A stretch of DNA of 64,000 bases, from contig CANRFJ010000003.1 in the NCBI GenBank assembly GCA_947629865.1, positions 62,001 through 126,000 on the forward strand, in the 5' to 3' direction. Origin of the DNA: an uncultured Lachnospiraceae bacterium. GTDB lineage: Bacteria > Bacillota > Clostridia > Lachnospirales > Lachnospiraceae. The notes under the pieces were generated by a model that saw only the letters and a program-made list of their open reading frames with translations, was not told the origin of the DNA and did not search any database. Shown here in pieces: positions 8,954 to 17,954 of the stretch (its first letter is position 1; each line of letters opens with the position of its first letter). A program made the translations under genes and the position numbers.

Positions 8954-10190
8954 TATTTCTGCCCTTTGCCACAAAATGCTGGTAATCCTTTGCATGGTTC
9001 CAGTCCCCGCCCCACTCAAAACCATTGCGGCGGAAGATCCGGTAGGCCAGATCGCCCCTGTGGATCATCTTGTCCCGGTGCTTGCCGGTACACTTATCCG
9101 CATCGCGCTCCAGATATTCTGTCGCATTGGCAGGGAAATATTCTCCCTCTCTGACATAGGGATTCATCACGGGATTGATGTCAATGGCAAGCCCCAGGGC
9201 ATGTTTGGACAGTTCTTCCCTGCCCGCCACCTTCCGGTAATTAAAGGCAGAGGAATTGTTGGCCTCCATCGAGAGTTCATCATCTGCCTCGTAATCGTCT
9301 ACAAGTCTCACGCTCTGAATGGGATACTCCATCTTGTATAACTGGTAAAAGGCCCTCATGGTCTGCCAGGCGATTTTCTGGTTTACCACCAGTTCTCCCT
9401 CCTGTATCTTTCCGGCAAAATCATAGTGAAGCACCCTCACATAGCGGAGCTCCTCCATGGAAATATCTCTGTTTGGCTCCTCCGGAAAAGAAGAACCGAG
9501 CATTTTTTCCCGAATATAGTTCGGCAGCACCGCGCTGTTGAAGCCCTCCTTATACACCTTATAGGAGCCCACATACTTGCGGCTCTCAATCAGCTGGTAC
9601 AGGTACAAAAGGACAAACACAAGATTCGCCGCCCGGTACCAGCGGGCCACGGAAAACAGTCCCACAAAGGTGAGCGCTGCGAGAAATATGCGGGAGCCCG
9701 CACTGAGCCACCACAAAAACTGCATCCGGCGGTTCGTCCCCTGGTTTGCCATGGCATCAGAGACTCGCACCGTAGTATAAATCACCGTATATTCCATCCA
9801 GAGCTCGCACACCGTGAGAAGGAAAAAGATTGCCAGCGCCCACACCACCAGGGCCGCGCTGTTTACAAAAAACGGCAGGAGCCGCAGGCCGGACGACAAC
9901 ACTCCCGTCGCCACTGCGAGGAGCAGGCCTCGGATATATTTTTTGTTGTGTTTCACTAACATCAGCACGCCAATGATAATAAGCAGGCACCCGACGACAT
10001 CCGGCAGCACATCTATCATCACATGATCGCCCAGAATGTATTTTGTCACGTTGGTCTGAATATTCGCCCCCATCGTGACGCCCATGTATTCCCCCTGGGG
10101 AGCCACATAGGCCGGATAGGAAAATCCGGACGCGACCGCAAAATCCAGTCCGGTAAAAAGTAAACCAATCGCAATCAGAAAAATTGCCAC
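8943..10190 (-). CDS. M15-family D,D-carboxypeptidase-like enzyme with polytopic membrane domain
   Basis: The 415-residue protein combines about six N-terminal membrane segments (residues 1-210) with a C-terminal M15/VanY-like zinc peptidase domain. Zinc and active-site motifs are SKHALGLAIDIN, GFEWGGDW and the final QHF. M15 enzymes trim D-Ala-D-Ala or related peptidoglycan peptides; the domain should face outside. I chose the GTG at 10190 because GGAGG lies seven bases upstream; the ATG at 10241 would run into the preceding small gene. It is the last gene of a seven- or eight-gene envelope operon. A fused multi-span membrane domain is unusual for this peptidase class. Confidence 0.85.
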   Translation of the reverse strand: MAIFLIAIGLLFTGLDFAVASGFSYPAYVAPQGEYMGVTMGANIQTNVTKYILGDHVMIDVLPDVVGCLLIIIGVLMLVKHNKKYIRGLLLAVATGVLSSGLRLLPFFVNSAALVVWALAIFFLLTVCELWMEYTVIYTTVRVSDAMANQGTNRRMQFLWWLSAGSRIFLAALTFVGLFSVARWYRAANLVFVLLYLYQLIESRKYVGSYKVYKEGFNSAVLPNYIREKMLGSSFPEEPNRDISMEELRYVRVLHYDFAGKIQEGELVVNQKIAWQTMRAFYQLYKMEYPIQSVRLVDDYEADDELSMEANNSSAFNYRKVAGREELSKHALGLAIDINPVMNPYVREGEYFPANATEYLERDADKCTGKHRDKMIHRGDLAYRIFRRNGFEWGGDWNHAKDYQHFVAKGRNIRP

Positions 10191-10206
10191 AAGACCACCT
10201 CCAAAT

Positions 10207-10377
10207 CTAGTTCTGCTTACGCACAATCTTATACTCATCATCTGTCTGGTAATAGGGACATTCCCTGTACGAGGAAGCCAGAAACCTGGCCATCTCGTCC
10301 TCGTCCAGATTTATCTCGCACTCCGCATACCCATCATCATCATATACATAAAATGCACAGAATTCACAGTCTGTCAT
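10207..10377 (-). CDS. Small cysteine-containing protein, DUF6472-like
   Basis: This 56-residue acidic protein begins MTDCEFCAFYVYDDDGYAEC. Its four cysteines (two in a CxxC near the start, then one in AEC and one in REC) suggest a small metal-binding fold; the pattern is the one I associate with the clostridial DUF6472 family. Its ATG overlaps the stop codon of the upstream permease gene in an ATGA junction, so it is translationally coupled to the transporter. Function is unknown. Confidence 0.75.
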   Translation of the reverse strand: MTDCEFCAFYVYDDDGYAECEINLDEDEMARFLASSYRECPYYQTDDEYKIVRKQN

Positions 10378-11501
10378 CTTCCCGCCGCCTTTCTTTTCTG
10401 TCGGAAAACGCCTGCCGCCACCAGAGCCGCCGCCACCGCCGCCATTCCGGCAAAACTGCCGACGCCGCCGTACAACGCCCTGAGAAAATATGCCGGCGGA
10501 CAGAGCCAGCCAAGCGCGCCGATCCACGGGATCACAGTCTCCAGACGGATAAAGACCGGCGTTGCAATCGCACTGGCAAAGACAGCCGCAAGGGCAATCC
10601 CCCACAAAATCCGGTCGGAAATCCCCCTGCCGGCAAAACAGTGCGCAAATCCCACTACCATTATATCATAAACTGCCAGACACGCAATTTCTTTCCACGA
10701 AAAACCGTCCGGCGCCTGTGCAATAAAGAGCACGGGGATCCCCGCGGCGGACAAAATCACCGGCGGCACTGCCGTACAGATCCAGGACAGCCGCGGAGAG
10801 ATTCCGGCGGGCGCCGCCATCAGAAGCCCCCTGCGCTCGTCTCCGTTCCACTGGATTACACCGCAGAACCCGGCCAGGAAAATGAGCAGCGCGGCAATTC
10901 CCGTCATGGGAGCCGTCAGATAATCTCCGAGCGTCCTCCTGACAGGGCTGTCCTCGTAATCCATCTGAAAAGTCCTCTGCGTCTCATAATTTTTCTGAAA
11001 GACTCCGGCCACCGTCTGCTCTCCGAGCCGAACCGTATCATACAGTCCGGATCCCATCACATAACGGATTATCTGCTCCCGCCCGCACTCCTTAAACAGC
11101 GCCGCAAATATCGTCTCGGACACCATGATACGGGCGGATACATTCCGCCGGTAATACTGTTTCACAAGGCCCTCGTAATCATGCCCTTTTATTTTATCCT
11201 CTATTCCGGCGGGGAAATAATAGCCGCAGGATATATCCCCCCGGACTACATCATTTACCATCTTTTTCCTGGAGTCATAGCGCACAAACCGAAAAATCCC
11301 CTCGTGCTCCAGAAGCCCGTCGACTATTTCGCCGCCCATGCCGCCGGACTCCCCGCAGCACACGCCGACGATGACAGCCGTAGTCTCCTGATGCGCCATA
11401 TAGGAAAAGACAAAAGTACCCACCGGCATGAGAAACAGGAGGACAAGAAACAGCGGCTGCCTCAAAAACCGCTTGGCATATTTGGCAATCCATATTCTCA
11501 T
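10374..11501 (-). CDS. ABC-2 type transporter permease (second of two)
   Basis: The 375-residue protein has one N-terminal membrane segment (about residues 15-35), a large extracytoplasmic region to about residue 190, and about five further segments, the usual ABC-2/YhgE-like permease topology. It overlaps the upstream permease by four bases (ATGA), so both are likely made together and form a heterodimeric channel driven by the ATPase encoded at 14378-15049. The substrate cannot be read from the sequence; the neighbouring wall enzymes suggest an envelope-related substrate or stress role. Confidence 0.8.
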   Translation of the reverse strand: MRIWIAKYAKRFLRQPLFLVLLFLMPVGTFVFSYMAHQETTAVIVGVCCGESGGMGGEIVDGLLEHEGIFRFVRYDSRKKMVNDVVRGDISCGYYFPAGIEDKIKGHDYEGLVKQYYRRNVSARIMVSETIFAALFKECGREQIIRYVMGSGLYDTVRLGEQTVAGVFQKNYETQRTFQMDYEDSPVRRTLGDYLTAPMTGIAALLIFLAGFCGVIQWNGDERRGLLMAAPAGISPRLSWICTAVPPVILSAAGIPVLFIAQAPDGFSWKEIACLAVYDIMVVGFAHCFAGRGISDRILWGIALAAVFASAIATPVFIRLETVIPWIGALGWLCPPAYFLRALYGGVGSFAGMAAVAAALVAAGVFRQKRKAAGR

Positions 11502-12703
11502 CGGCCCCCTCCTCTCATCCTAACCCTTTTTACCCTGTTCTTTTCACCGGACGCCGCATAGGCACAATTCAGGGCGCAGAATACAATTCCGTACCCGGCC
11601 GGATACAGCCACTCCCAGCCGGCCCTCCCGCGCCACAGCGCCAGATAGAGGGTTTTCATCGAGAAATATCCCGGAAGAAGCCGGCCAAAGTTCACCAGTC
11701 CGCGCGGAAGGACATAGGACGGAAAAAGTCCGCCCGGCAAAAACACAAAGAGCAGTGCCAGCAGAAAAACGGCCAGCGCCGCTCCTGCTGCATGGCGGCT
11801 CATGGAGTACAGTAACGTAAGAAGGGAGGCCGCCATAAAGCAGACAAGAAACAGAGCGGGCAGCGACAGGGCAAAATTTCCCTTCAGTCCCATCACTCCG
11901 TACACCGCTGCCATCGCACACAGACCGGCGCCGCAGAGACAGGCCGTCAGAAGGGCCGTCGTCGTCAGCTGCATAAAGACCGCCGACACTCCCCTCCTGT
12001 GCAGCTGCATGGCGAGCGCATCGTCCGCCGGGCGCATAAATCCCGCGGCGGGAATCCCCGCCAGAATAAGTATGCAGGTGAGTCCTGCCGTCATCAGGCG
12101 CCCTCTGTCCGACATGCCGTTCCCGTCCCGCAGGGGGTGGTCATCAACCATTCTCTCCTGCATCATCAAAAAGGAGAGATAGAGTTTTCCAATGTCGCTG
12201 GCAACCTGTTTTACACTCCCGCCCGCTCCGTACCGGCGATAGAGATCATAGGCCGTATAACTCCCCGCCTTGGCGCTCAGCACCAGGTTTACGCCCGCCT
12301 GGGAAAATTCCTCGATCATTCCGGCGTCCAGCGTCCGCTCCTCCGGTAGAAGCACCCGGACGCCCGCCTCCTCGTTGCGGTTGACCTTCTCGATCAGCCC
12401 CTCCGGTATCACGACCAGCGCAGAGACTTCTCCCCGCTCCAGTTCCTCGCGCCCCGCCTTTTCGTCCATCATCTCAAACTCACACACATCGGACAGGCGA
12501 TTGGTGTCCTCCATGTAATGTAAGAGCGCCGACATCAGACGATCCTCCGGGGGCATCACCACGCCAACCCGTATTCCCGCATTTGTCTGGAAGGCCTCCA
12601 TGCAGGCGAAGACCAGAAAAAGCATCACCGCCACGGAAAAGAAAATGACAGGGAGGGCCTTGCCGGCCCTCTTTGCCATTTTCGCTACATACATTTTCTT
12701 CAT
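11498..12703 (-). CDS. ABC-2 type transporter permease (first of two)
   Basis: A 401-residue permease with an N-terminal membrane segment (about 16-36), an extracytoplasmic domain of about 160 residues and about five or six C-terminal segments. The layout matches its downstream neighbour, though the sequences are clearly diverged. It lies 20 bases after the DUF6583-like gene. It presumably pairs with the other permease and the ATPase of this operon. The substrate is unknown. Confidence 0.8.
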   Translation of the reverse strand: MKKMYVAKMAKRAGKALPVIFFSVAVMLFLVFACMEAFQTNAGIRVGVVMPPEDRLMSALLHYMEDTNRLSDVCEFEMMDEKAGREELERGEVSALVVIPEGLIEKVNRNEEAGVRVLLPEERTLDAGMIEEFSQAGVNLVLSAKAGSYTAYDLYRRYGAGGSVKQVASDIGKLYLSFLMMQERMVDDHPLRDGNGMSDRGRLMTAGLTCILILAGIPAAGFMRPADDALAMQLHRRGVSAVFMQLTTTALLTACLCGAGLCAMAAVYGVMGLKGNFALSLPALFLVCFMAASLLTLLYSMSRHAAGAALAVFLLALLFVFLPGGLFPSYVLPRGLVNFGRLLPGYFSMKTLYLALWRGRAGWEWLYPAGYGIVFCALNCAYAASGEKNRVKRVRMRGGGR

Positions 12704-12723
12704 TCGCTATACCTGAAATACCT

Positions 12724-14334
12724 CTATAAACTTCCGTCAGTGCTGCTGTCATACGAATAGGCGTCCAGTCCTTCGTCGTCTGATTCGTCGGCATAATAGG
12801 AAGATGTGTCTGCATCCTGATCCGGGAGGAAAGACGAAAAATCGTTGATTCCCCAGGCCTCCAGAATTTTAGACAGATTTGTAGCCACTTCCTCTGTGTA
12901 CTTTGACATTTCCGTTTCTGCCGTATCTTTCGTAATGGATATCTCCTCGCCCTCCAGCGGTTTGATACTTTCTTCCAGTTCTCCCATCTTTATATCCAGA
13001 TTCATCGCTGCGGTGCAAGTATCCCCGTCGGCCTTGATGGAAATCTCGTCCAGCGCATAATCCAGATAAGAGCCGGGCTTTAAGTCCTTGACTGCCCCTT
13101 TGCCCTCAATGGAAAAGCTCTCCTGCCCCTGTTCAAGCAAAGCGCCCTTGAAATTACAGGTGTTGTCAGACGAATTAAAGGTCTCTCTGAATGTAAAACT
13201 TCCCAAAGAGGTACCCGCTGAGGCAATGTCAAAATCCAGGGAGGTTTCGCAGATATCGCCCTTCGTATTCCTGAGGAGAGCCTTAGCGACAATCTTTTCA
13301 CCCGAATCATCGCTGGACAGATCCGCTGTCAGGTTGACAGTGGAATCTTCTTCTCCGCCCGTAATATCCAATTTGATAACAGCGGTAATCCCGCTGTCCT
13401 TCAGCGTCGTTTCCAGCCCCTCAAATTCATTGTCCTCACCGTACACATTGAAAGTGAAATCCTGCGTGTACTGGATAAGGGTGCTGACGGCCATGCGCAC
13501 GCTGGAGAGCAGATCGAAGCTTTCCTCTCCGTCCCCTGTCTGATATGTGTACCTCATTGACGTGAGCCCATTCACATAGTCATTGACGTCCTGCACCAGT
13601 TCCTTCTGCTCATCGCTCTCAAGAAATTCCTGAAAATCATTCAGCGCCGCGTCCATGGACTCCCTGGGAATTGTCAGAGTATATCCGCCCTCGCATTTCT
13701 CACACTCAATCTCATCCTTGATCATCACAAATTCGTCTGCGAAAAATCCGGCGAAGGCCTCCTCGTACTCTTTTATTTTCTCTGCGTCATAGTTCTTTAA
13801 CGGGGAGTTGGCTCCCTCCAGGTTCTTATAATCAGCCGAGAGCACTTTGCCGCTCAGCAATTCGGGGAGAGAGTAGGATATCCGTTCCGTATCCATATAA
13901 TAATTCATGCTCAGCGGAGTCCCCGCCTTCTCAAGAGAGACGTTCATGAGACTCTTTCCCTCCGTATCCGTCTTGACGGAAATACCGGCGGTGTAGTCCG
14001 ACAGCTTACCAATTCCCATTTCATCTATGCTGTCCATCGTCCCATCCGGCGTCGTCACCGATACGGGATTAAGCGATATCGTCATATCCGAACCGTTCTT
14101 TCCCATATTTTCCAACAGCTGTCCAATTTCCAGTTCGTCTGCCACCGAGGAGTGAAAAATTTTCTCCGGCGCCTGCGACAACAGCCTGAACGCCTTCTCC
14201 TTATCCGAGGCAAAAACCCCCATAGCCGCCATGATTCCCACGGAAATTCCTCCAACAACAATGACTGCCACTGCGATCAGGGCAATAATCTGGCCCATTC
14301 TCCCGGCAAATTTCCCTACCTTTGCTTTTTCCAT
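12724..14334 (-). CDS. Membrane-anchored DUF6583-like protein
   Basis: The 536-residue protein has a short basic N-terminus, one membrane segment (about residues 16-38) and a large acidic, serine- and aspartate-rich outside domain built of beta strands, reminiscent of YcdB/DUF6583 proteins that occur beside clostridial ABC-2 transporters. The ATG at 14334 was chosen for its GGAGG five bases upstream; the open frame continues 17 codons further without a ribosome site. It lies between the ATPase and permease genes, so it is probably an accessory part of the exporter. The C-terminal tail (DQDADTSSYYADESDD) looks disordered. Confidence 0.7.
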   Translation of the reverse strand: MEKAKVGKFAGRMGQIIALIAVAVIVVGGISVGIMAAMGVFASDKEKAFRLLSQAPEKIFHSSVADELEIGQLLENMGKNGSDMTISLNPVSVTTPDGTMDSIDEMGIGKLSDYTAGISVKTDTEGKSLMNVSLEKAGTPLSMNYYMDTERISYSLPELLSGKVLSADYKNLEGANSPLKNYDAEKIKEYEEAFAGFFADEFVMIKDEIECEKCEGGYTLTIPRESMDAALNDFQEFLESDEQKELVQDVNDYVNGLTSMRYTYQTGDGEESFDLLSSVRMAVSTLIQYTQDFTFNVYGEDNEFEGLETTLKDSGITAVIKLDITGGEEDSTVNLTADLSSDDSGEKIVAKALLRNTKGDICETSLDFDIASAGTSLGSFTFRETFNSSDNTCNFKGALLEQGQESFSIEGKGAVKDLKPGSYLDYALDEISIKADGDTCTAAMNLDIKMGELEESIKPLEGEEISITKDTAETEMSKYTEEVATNLSKILEAWGINDFSSFLPDQDADTSSYYADESDDEGLDAYSYDSSTDGSL

Positions 14335-14377
14335 CTTTTCCTCCATTTCTTTGCTTACAACGTTACATATATGATAA

Positions 14378-15049
14378 TCAGCCAAGCATCCAGTCTGTCA
14401 GATGTTCGCTGTCTATCTCCGATTCCAGCTGCTCCAGTCTTCCGTCCTTCATTCCGTAGAGCCGCCCGCACACTGCGAGTTCCGGCAGCTCATGTGAAAC
14501 CATGAGTACGCTGTGTCCGGCCTGCGCATACTGCCGGATATATTCTATAATCGCACTTTTCGCGACAAAGTCAAGCGCCGCTCCCGGCTCGTCCAGAATC
14601 AGCAGTTTCGGCCGCTCCGCCAGGGCACAGGCAATGCTCAGCCTCTTTTTCATGCCGCCAGAGAGGCGGCTGACCTTTTTCTTATAAAATTCCGGAATCC
14701 CCAGAGTCCGCAGATGCCCCGACTCCATATCCCGTTCGATCTCCCGTCGCCGTCCCCGATACCAGAGTTCAAGATTGTCCTTTACCGTCAGATCCTCAAA
14801 GAGCGGATTTTCCTGGGGGACAAATCCCGTCCGCTCCGCCAGCTTTGCACCGGACACACGCTCCCCCTCCATATAGATCTCCCCCTCGTCCGGCGCAAGG
14901 CCTCCGGCCAGAATTTCCAGGAGAGTGGATTTACCGACGCCGTTTGCCCCGACAATGCCCACACATTCACCCGTGTGTACCGTCATGCTGACCTGGCGCA
15001 GCACCGTTGTCTTCCCATACCTTTTACAAACTCCTCTTACGTCTAACAT
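14378..15049 (-). CDS. ABC transporter ATP-binding protein
   Basis: A 223-residue ATPase with Walker A GANGVGKS, Q-loop in GFVPQENPLFEDLT, signature LSGGMKKRLSIA, Walker B KLLILDEP and the H-loop SHE. This is the CcmA/YhgE-type exporter ATPase family, expected to power the two ABC-2 permeases downstream. The start overlaps the end of the PAP2 gene by 26 bases. All catalytic motifs are intact. Confidence 0.92.
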   Translation of the reverse strand: MLDVRGVCKRYGKTTVLRQVSMTVHTGECVGIVGANGVGKSTLLEILAGGLAPDEGEIYMEGERVSGAKLAERTGFVPQENPLFEDLTVKDNLELWYRGRRREIERDMESGHLRTLGIPEFYKKKVSRLSGGMKKRLSIACALAERPKLLILDEPGAALDFVAKSAIIEYIRQYAQAGHSVLMVSHELPELAVCGRLYGMKDGRLEQLESEIDSEHLTDWMLG

Positions 15050-15569
15050 ACCAGTCCTCCAACCGTCTCACAAGCGCCGCCGACAGGCACCCAAGCGCAA
15101 TTCCAATCAGCGTTCCCGCCAGGATATCTGTGGGATAGTGCACATAAAAATACATGCGGGACAGGGCAATGAGCAGAGCCAGTGCCAAAGCCGGAATCCC
15201 CCACTTCTTTTTCCTGACAAACAGCCCGGTAGCCGCCGCAAAGGAGGACATACTGTGACCGGAGGGAAAGGAATAGTCCCGCGGAATGGCAATCAGCATC
15301 TCCACTCCCGGATTGCGCCAGCATGGTCTGGGCCTCGCCACCAGATTTTTCAGTATCAGATTGCCCGTCACCAGACAGAACAGGAGGGCAAGCAGAACGA
15401 CTGCGCCCGTCTCCCTTGTCTCCTTTTTCAAAAGCAGGAGAATCCCCACCAGGATCCAGACGGCGCCCCCCTCTCCCAGGGCGGTAATCACTCTGAGCGC
15501 CGCTGTCAGCACCGGCTGGTGAATGGATACAAACCAGTCCAGGATCACACTGTCAAACCACTCTATCAA
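15024..15569 (-). CDS. PAP2-family membrane phosphatase
   Basis: A 181-residue protein with about five membrane segments and the three PAP2 motifs: KNLVARPRP, PSGHSMSSFAAA and the SRMYFYVHYPTDILAG histidine motif. In Gram-positive bacteria such proteins dephosphorylate undecaprenyl diphosphate or lipid phosphates, fitting a wall-related operon. I prefer the TTG at 15569 because AGGGGAG lies five bases ahead; the ATG at 15587 is six codons upstream with a poor ribosome site. Start choice is moderately uncertain. Confidence 0.85.
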   Translation of the reverse strand: MIEWFDSVILDWFVSIHQPVLTAALRVITALGEGGAVWILVGILLLLKKETRETGAVVLLALLFCLVTGNLILKNLVARPRPCWRNPGVEMLIAIPRDYSFPSGHSMSSFAAATGLFVRKKKWGIPALALALLIALSRMYFYVHYPTDILAGTLIGIALGCLSAALVRRLEDWYVRRKRSL

Positions 15570-15617
15570 GAAATCTCCCCTTTTCATTTATTGTCAGGGC
15601 CACCATTGCCTCTCTGT

Positions 15618-16910
15618 CTATTTCTTCTTCTTTTTGCGCTTCTTCGGCCGCACCTTTACCAGGCAGCTTTTCTTCACTTTTCCGTAAGTGGCGTAGATGC
15701 GCACTTTTCCCTTCTTCTTCACCCGCACCACGCCTTTTTTACTCACCGTGGCGATTTTTGTATTGGAGGATCTCCACTTTATGCCCGACTGAAACCGCGA
15801 GACGCTGGCCGTGGCCCGCAGGCGGAATTTTTTCCCTGCCCGCAGCGTCTTTTTCGTCCGGTTCAGCCGGATCCGGCCCACTGTCTCCAGATAATGCTTT
15901 ATCTCCTTCGCCGCGCCGGAGCGGTACAGATCCGTGTAGGAAAAGAAAATATATCCCTCGCTGTTGCCCGCTTTTATCTTCTTTACCTGGGAGGCAATAT
16001 TGCGGGAGCTCTTTTTCCAGCCCTCGTCTCCCTTCAGGGACTCTCCCGCCTTATAGAGCGCCAGCCCGACATACATCGGCACGTCCCTCGTATTCAGGGC
16101 GCGCCACTCTGCGAGGGTTCTGCTGAACATAGCCACCTTTTTCCCGCCCTCGTAGTACCGGTCTGACCAGTACAGCTGCGGCGCTATATAGTCCACATAG
16201 CCAGGGGCTGACATCCATGTTTTTACATCGGCCCCGATCCTGTCGCAGTAGTCGATGCTGCCGGCGGGGCTGATGCCAAATTTCAGACGGCCGTTTACCT
16301 TTTTCACCGTCTGGTAGATGCGGCGCACCATGGCATTGACATTATTCTTCCTGGTCTGTTCCTTCACTTTGTTGTATTTTTTCTCATTCGTTGGGTAAAA
16401 ATAATCATCAAAGTGAATACCGTCCACCTTATAATTCCGGACAATTTCCTCCACCTGGGCCGCGATCCGGTCGGTCGTCTGTTTCTTCCCCGGATTCAGC
16501 ACTTTTTTTAGTGTGATCCGGTAGGGATTCAGCCATGCGTGGAAGGACAGTCCATAGCGGTGGGCGCTGGAAACCAGTATCTCCAGCGGATCATATGGCA
16601 GAGGCGCTCCGCCCTTTGATATATATTTGCTCCACCCGGTCACGCGGGAGGGATATATGGCGTCGTCAAAGGCCCTCACATGAAAATATACGGTATTGCA
16701 GCCGCTGGCCTTGATCTTGGCAAAAATGCGGTCTGCGTTTGTGCGAAACTCGCTCTCGCTTTTATTATAGAGCCCCGCGCTCTTATATTCAAAACAGGAG
16801 AGCCACACGCCTCTGACGCGGTGCGAGCCCGCCTCGGCCGTTCCGCTCTGCCCAGGCATCAGAAGCCCGGACATCAAGAGGATTGCCGCTAACATCACAA
16901 AACGTTTCAT
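15618..16910 (-). CDS. Secreted family 10 glycosyl hydrolase-like (GHL10) protein with C-terminal Ig-like domain
   Basis: The 430-residue protein has a signal peptide (about residues 1-27), a GHL10/DUF187-type TIM-barrel with GVWLSCFEYKS near the start, VDGIHFDDYFYP around residue 160 and FGISPAGSID near 215. A bacterial Ig-like domain (about residues 345-420) follows, and the protein ends in a run of lysines and arginines. GHL10 proteins are thought to cleave glycans in the envelope; activity is not proven for most. The basic tail may hold the protein to anionic wall polymers. It has its own promoter and heads the envelope operon that runs down to the M15 peptidase. Confidence 0.88.
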   Translation of the reverse strand: MKRFVMLAAILLMSGLLMPGQSGTAEAGSHRVRGVWLSCFEYKSAGLYNKSESEFRTNADRIFAKIKASGCNTVYFHVRAFDDAIYPSRVTGWSKYISKGGAPLPYDPLEILVSSAHRYGLSFHAWLNPYRITLKKVLNPGKKQTTDRIAAQVEEIVRNYKVDGIHFDDYFYPTNEKKYNKVKEQTRKNNVNAMVRRIYQTVKKVNGRLKFGISPAGSIDYCDRIGADVKTWMSAPGYVDYIAPQLYWSDRYYEGGKKVAMFSRTLAEWRALNTRDVPMYVGLALYKAGESLKGDEGWKKSSRNIASQVKKIKAGNSEGYIFFSYTDLYRSGAAKEIKHYLETVGRIRLNRTKKTLRAGKKFRLRATASVSRFQSGIKWRSSNTKIATVSKKGVVRVKKKGKVRIYATYGKVKKSCLVKVRPKKRKKKKK

Positions 16911-16983
16911 TCTTTTATCCGACCTTTCCCATTATATTTTCTATCTATTAGTATGTCAGATGGACAATCAAAATAACAGGGGT

Positions 16984-17012
16984 ATTATACTACAAATACT
17001 GGGAATGTGCAA
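16984..17012 (-). promoter_or_regulatory. Promoter of the GHL10-led envelope operon
   Basis: On the minus strand a perfect TATAAT (16989-16984) is preceded by a 17-base spacer and the weak -35 element TTGCAC (17012-17007), about 75 bases ahead of the GHL10 start. Confidence 0.55.
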
Positions 17013-17046
17013 ATAGTAATAAGTGTCAGATAAAACAGGCGGCCGT

Positions 17047-17862
17047 TCAAGAGGAAAACGGGCTGTTTGGTATTTTATAAATATTAAAGTCGCGTATATC
17101 AATATCCTGCTTTTTTATTTTTTTCTCTTTTGTCTTGATATGGTTCTTGCCCTTTTTGCGGATTTTTCTCTCCGTAGTTATCGTTCCCCTCCTGTAGTCG
17201 GTCACTTCAAATTCCGCCATTTCACCATTGAACCTCACGCCAGCCTCCGAAATATCCTTTTCGCTCCCGCTGAGCCCGCGCCCGTACTTATGATACTGCT
17301 GCTCCAGACAGATATTGTCCCCGCTCAGGGAAAAGGTATAGGAAACCCACCAGCGCCATGCGCTGCCCCCGTAAAAGGTAAGGATAAATTTACCGTCCTT
17401 CACACCTATCGAATCATAGGGATCGATCAGCATACCGCCCTCTCCCTCCTTTAGTACGGCGTTTTCATTCTCCGCCGCCACTTCATAGGTTCCATCTCTG
17501 TGCTCTCTGATCACGGTCAGCCGCCGCGCTTTCATTTTCCCAAGAACCTCATTCTTTACCAGTTTTTTCTTCGACTGGTAAATGACAAACAGATACCGAT
17601 AGTCCTCCGTTCCATACTCTCCCCGCGCCCTGTCAAAAATTTTCCAGCCATCCGGACAGCAGGCTTTCTCCGGAGAGATTTTTTCCCCTCCGGCCCTTTG
17701 GGGGGATTCCGATACCGCACTCCCGCTGAGCGCTGCGCCGGTAGCCGCCGTCCCGTCCGCCGGTTCCCCTCCCGCAGCTGCGCCTCCCTGACAGGCAGTC
17801 AGTGCGAGCGCGGCTCCGAGGCATAGCGCGAGGCATTTTTTCACTCCCATCTTTGCTTTCAT
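17047..17862 (-). CDS. Lipoprotein of unknown function
   Basis: The 271-residue protein has a classical lipoprotein signal (hydrophobic stretch ending in LTAC, followed by GGAAAGG) and a low-complexity Ala/Gly/Ser linker to about residue 65. A basic domain rich in strands follows, ending in many lysines. I do not recognise the domain. The ATG at 17862 has AAAGGTGAG upstream; an ATG ten codons earlier has no ribosome site. It is a single gene between the hydrogenase operon and the GHL10 operon, on the same strand as both. Confidence 0.75.
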   Translation of the reverse strand: MKAKMGVKKCLALCLGAALALTACQGGAAAGGEPADGTAATGAALSGSAVSESPQRAGGEKISPEKACCPDGWKIFDRARGEYGTEDYRYLFVIYQSKKKLVKNEVLGKMKARRLTVIREHRDGTYEVAAENENAVLKEGEGGMLIDPYDSIGVKDGKFILTFYGGSAWRWWVSYTFSLSGDNICLEQQYHKYGRGLSGSEKDISEAGVRFNGEMAEFEVTDYRRGTITTERKIRKKGKNHIKTKEKKIKKQDIDIRDFNIYKIPNSPFSS

Positions 17863-17954
17863 TTTTTGTCTCTCACCTTTCCCGCAAAACAAACAGCCGC
17901 CGCACCCTGCGGAGTATTATATCTGCCGGTGCGACAGCCGTTTTTTACCTCTTT

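Noticed and set aside
10353-11561. Open frame of about 400 codons on the plus strand opposite the ABC-2 permease
   Set aside because: Low-complexity Arg/His-rich translation and full overlap with a well-supported permease gene coupled to its neighbours.
17894-17940. Hairpin between hydA and the lipoprotein gene
   Set aside because: The stem of about six pairs is short, with only a broken U tract on the minus strand; too weak to list as a terminator.
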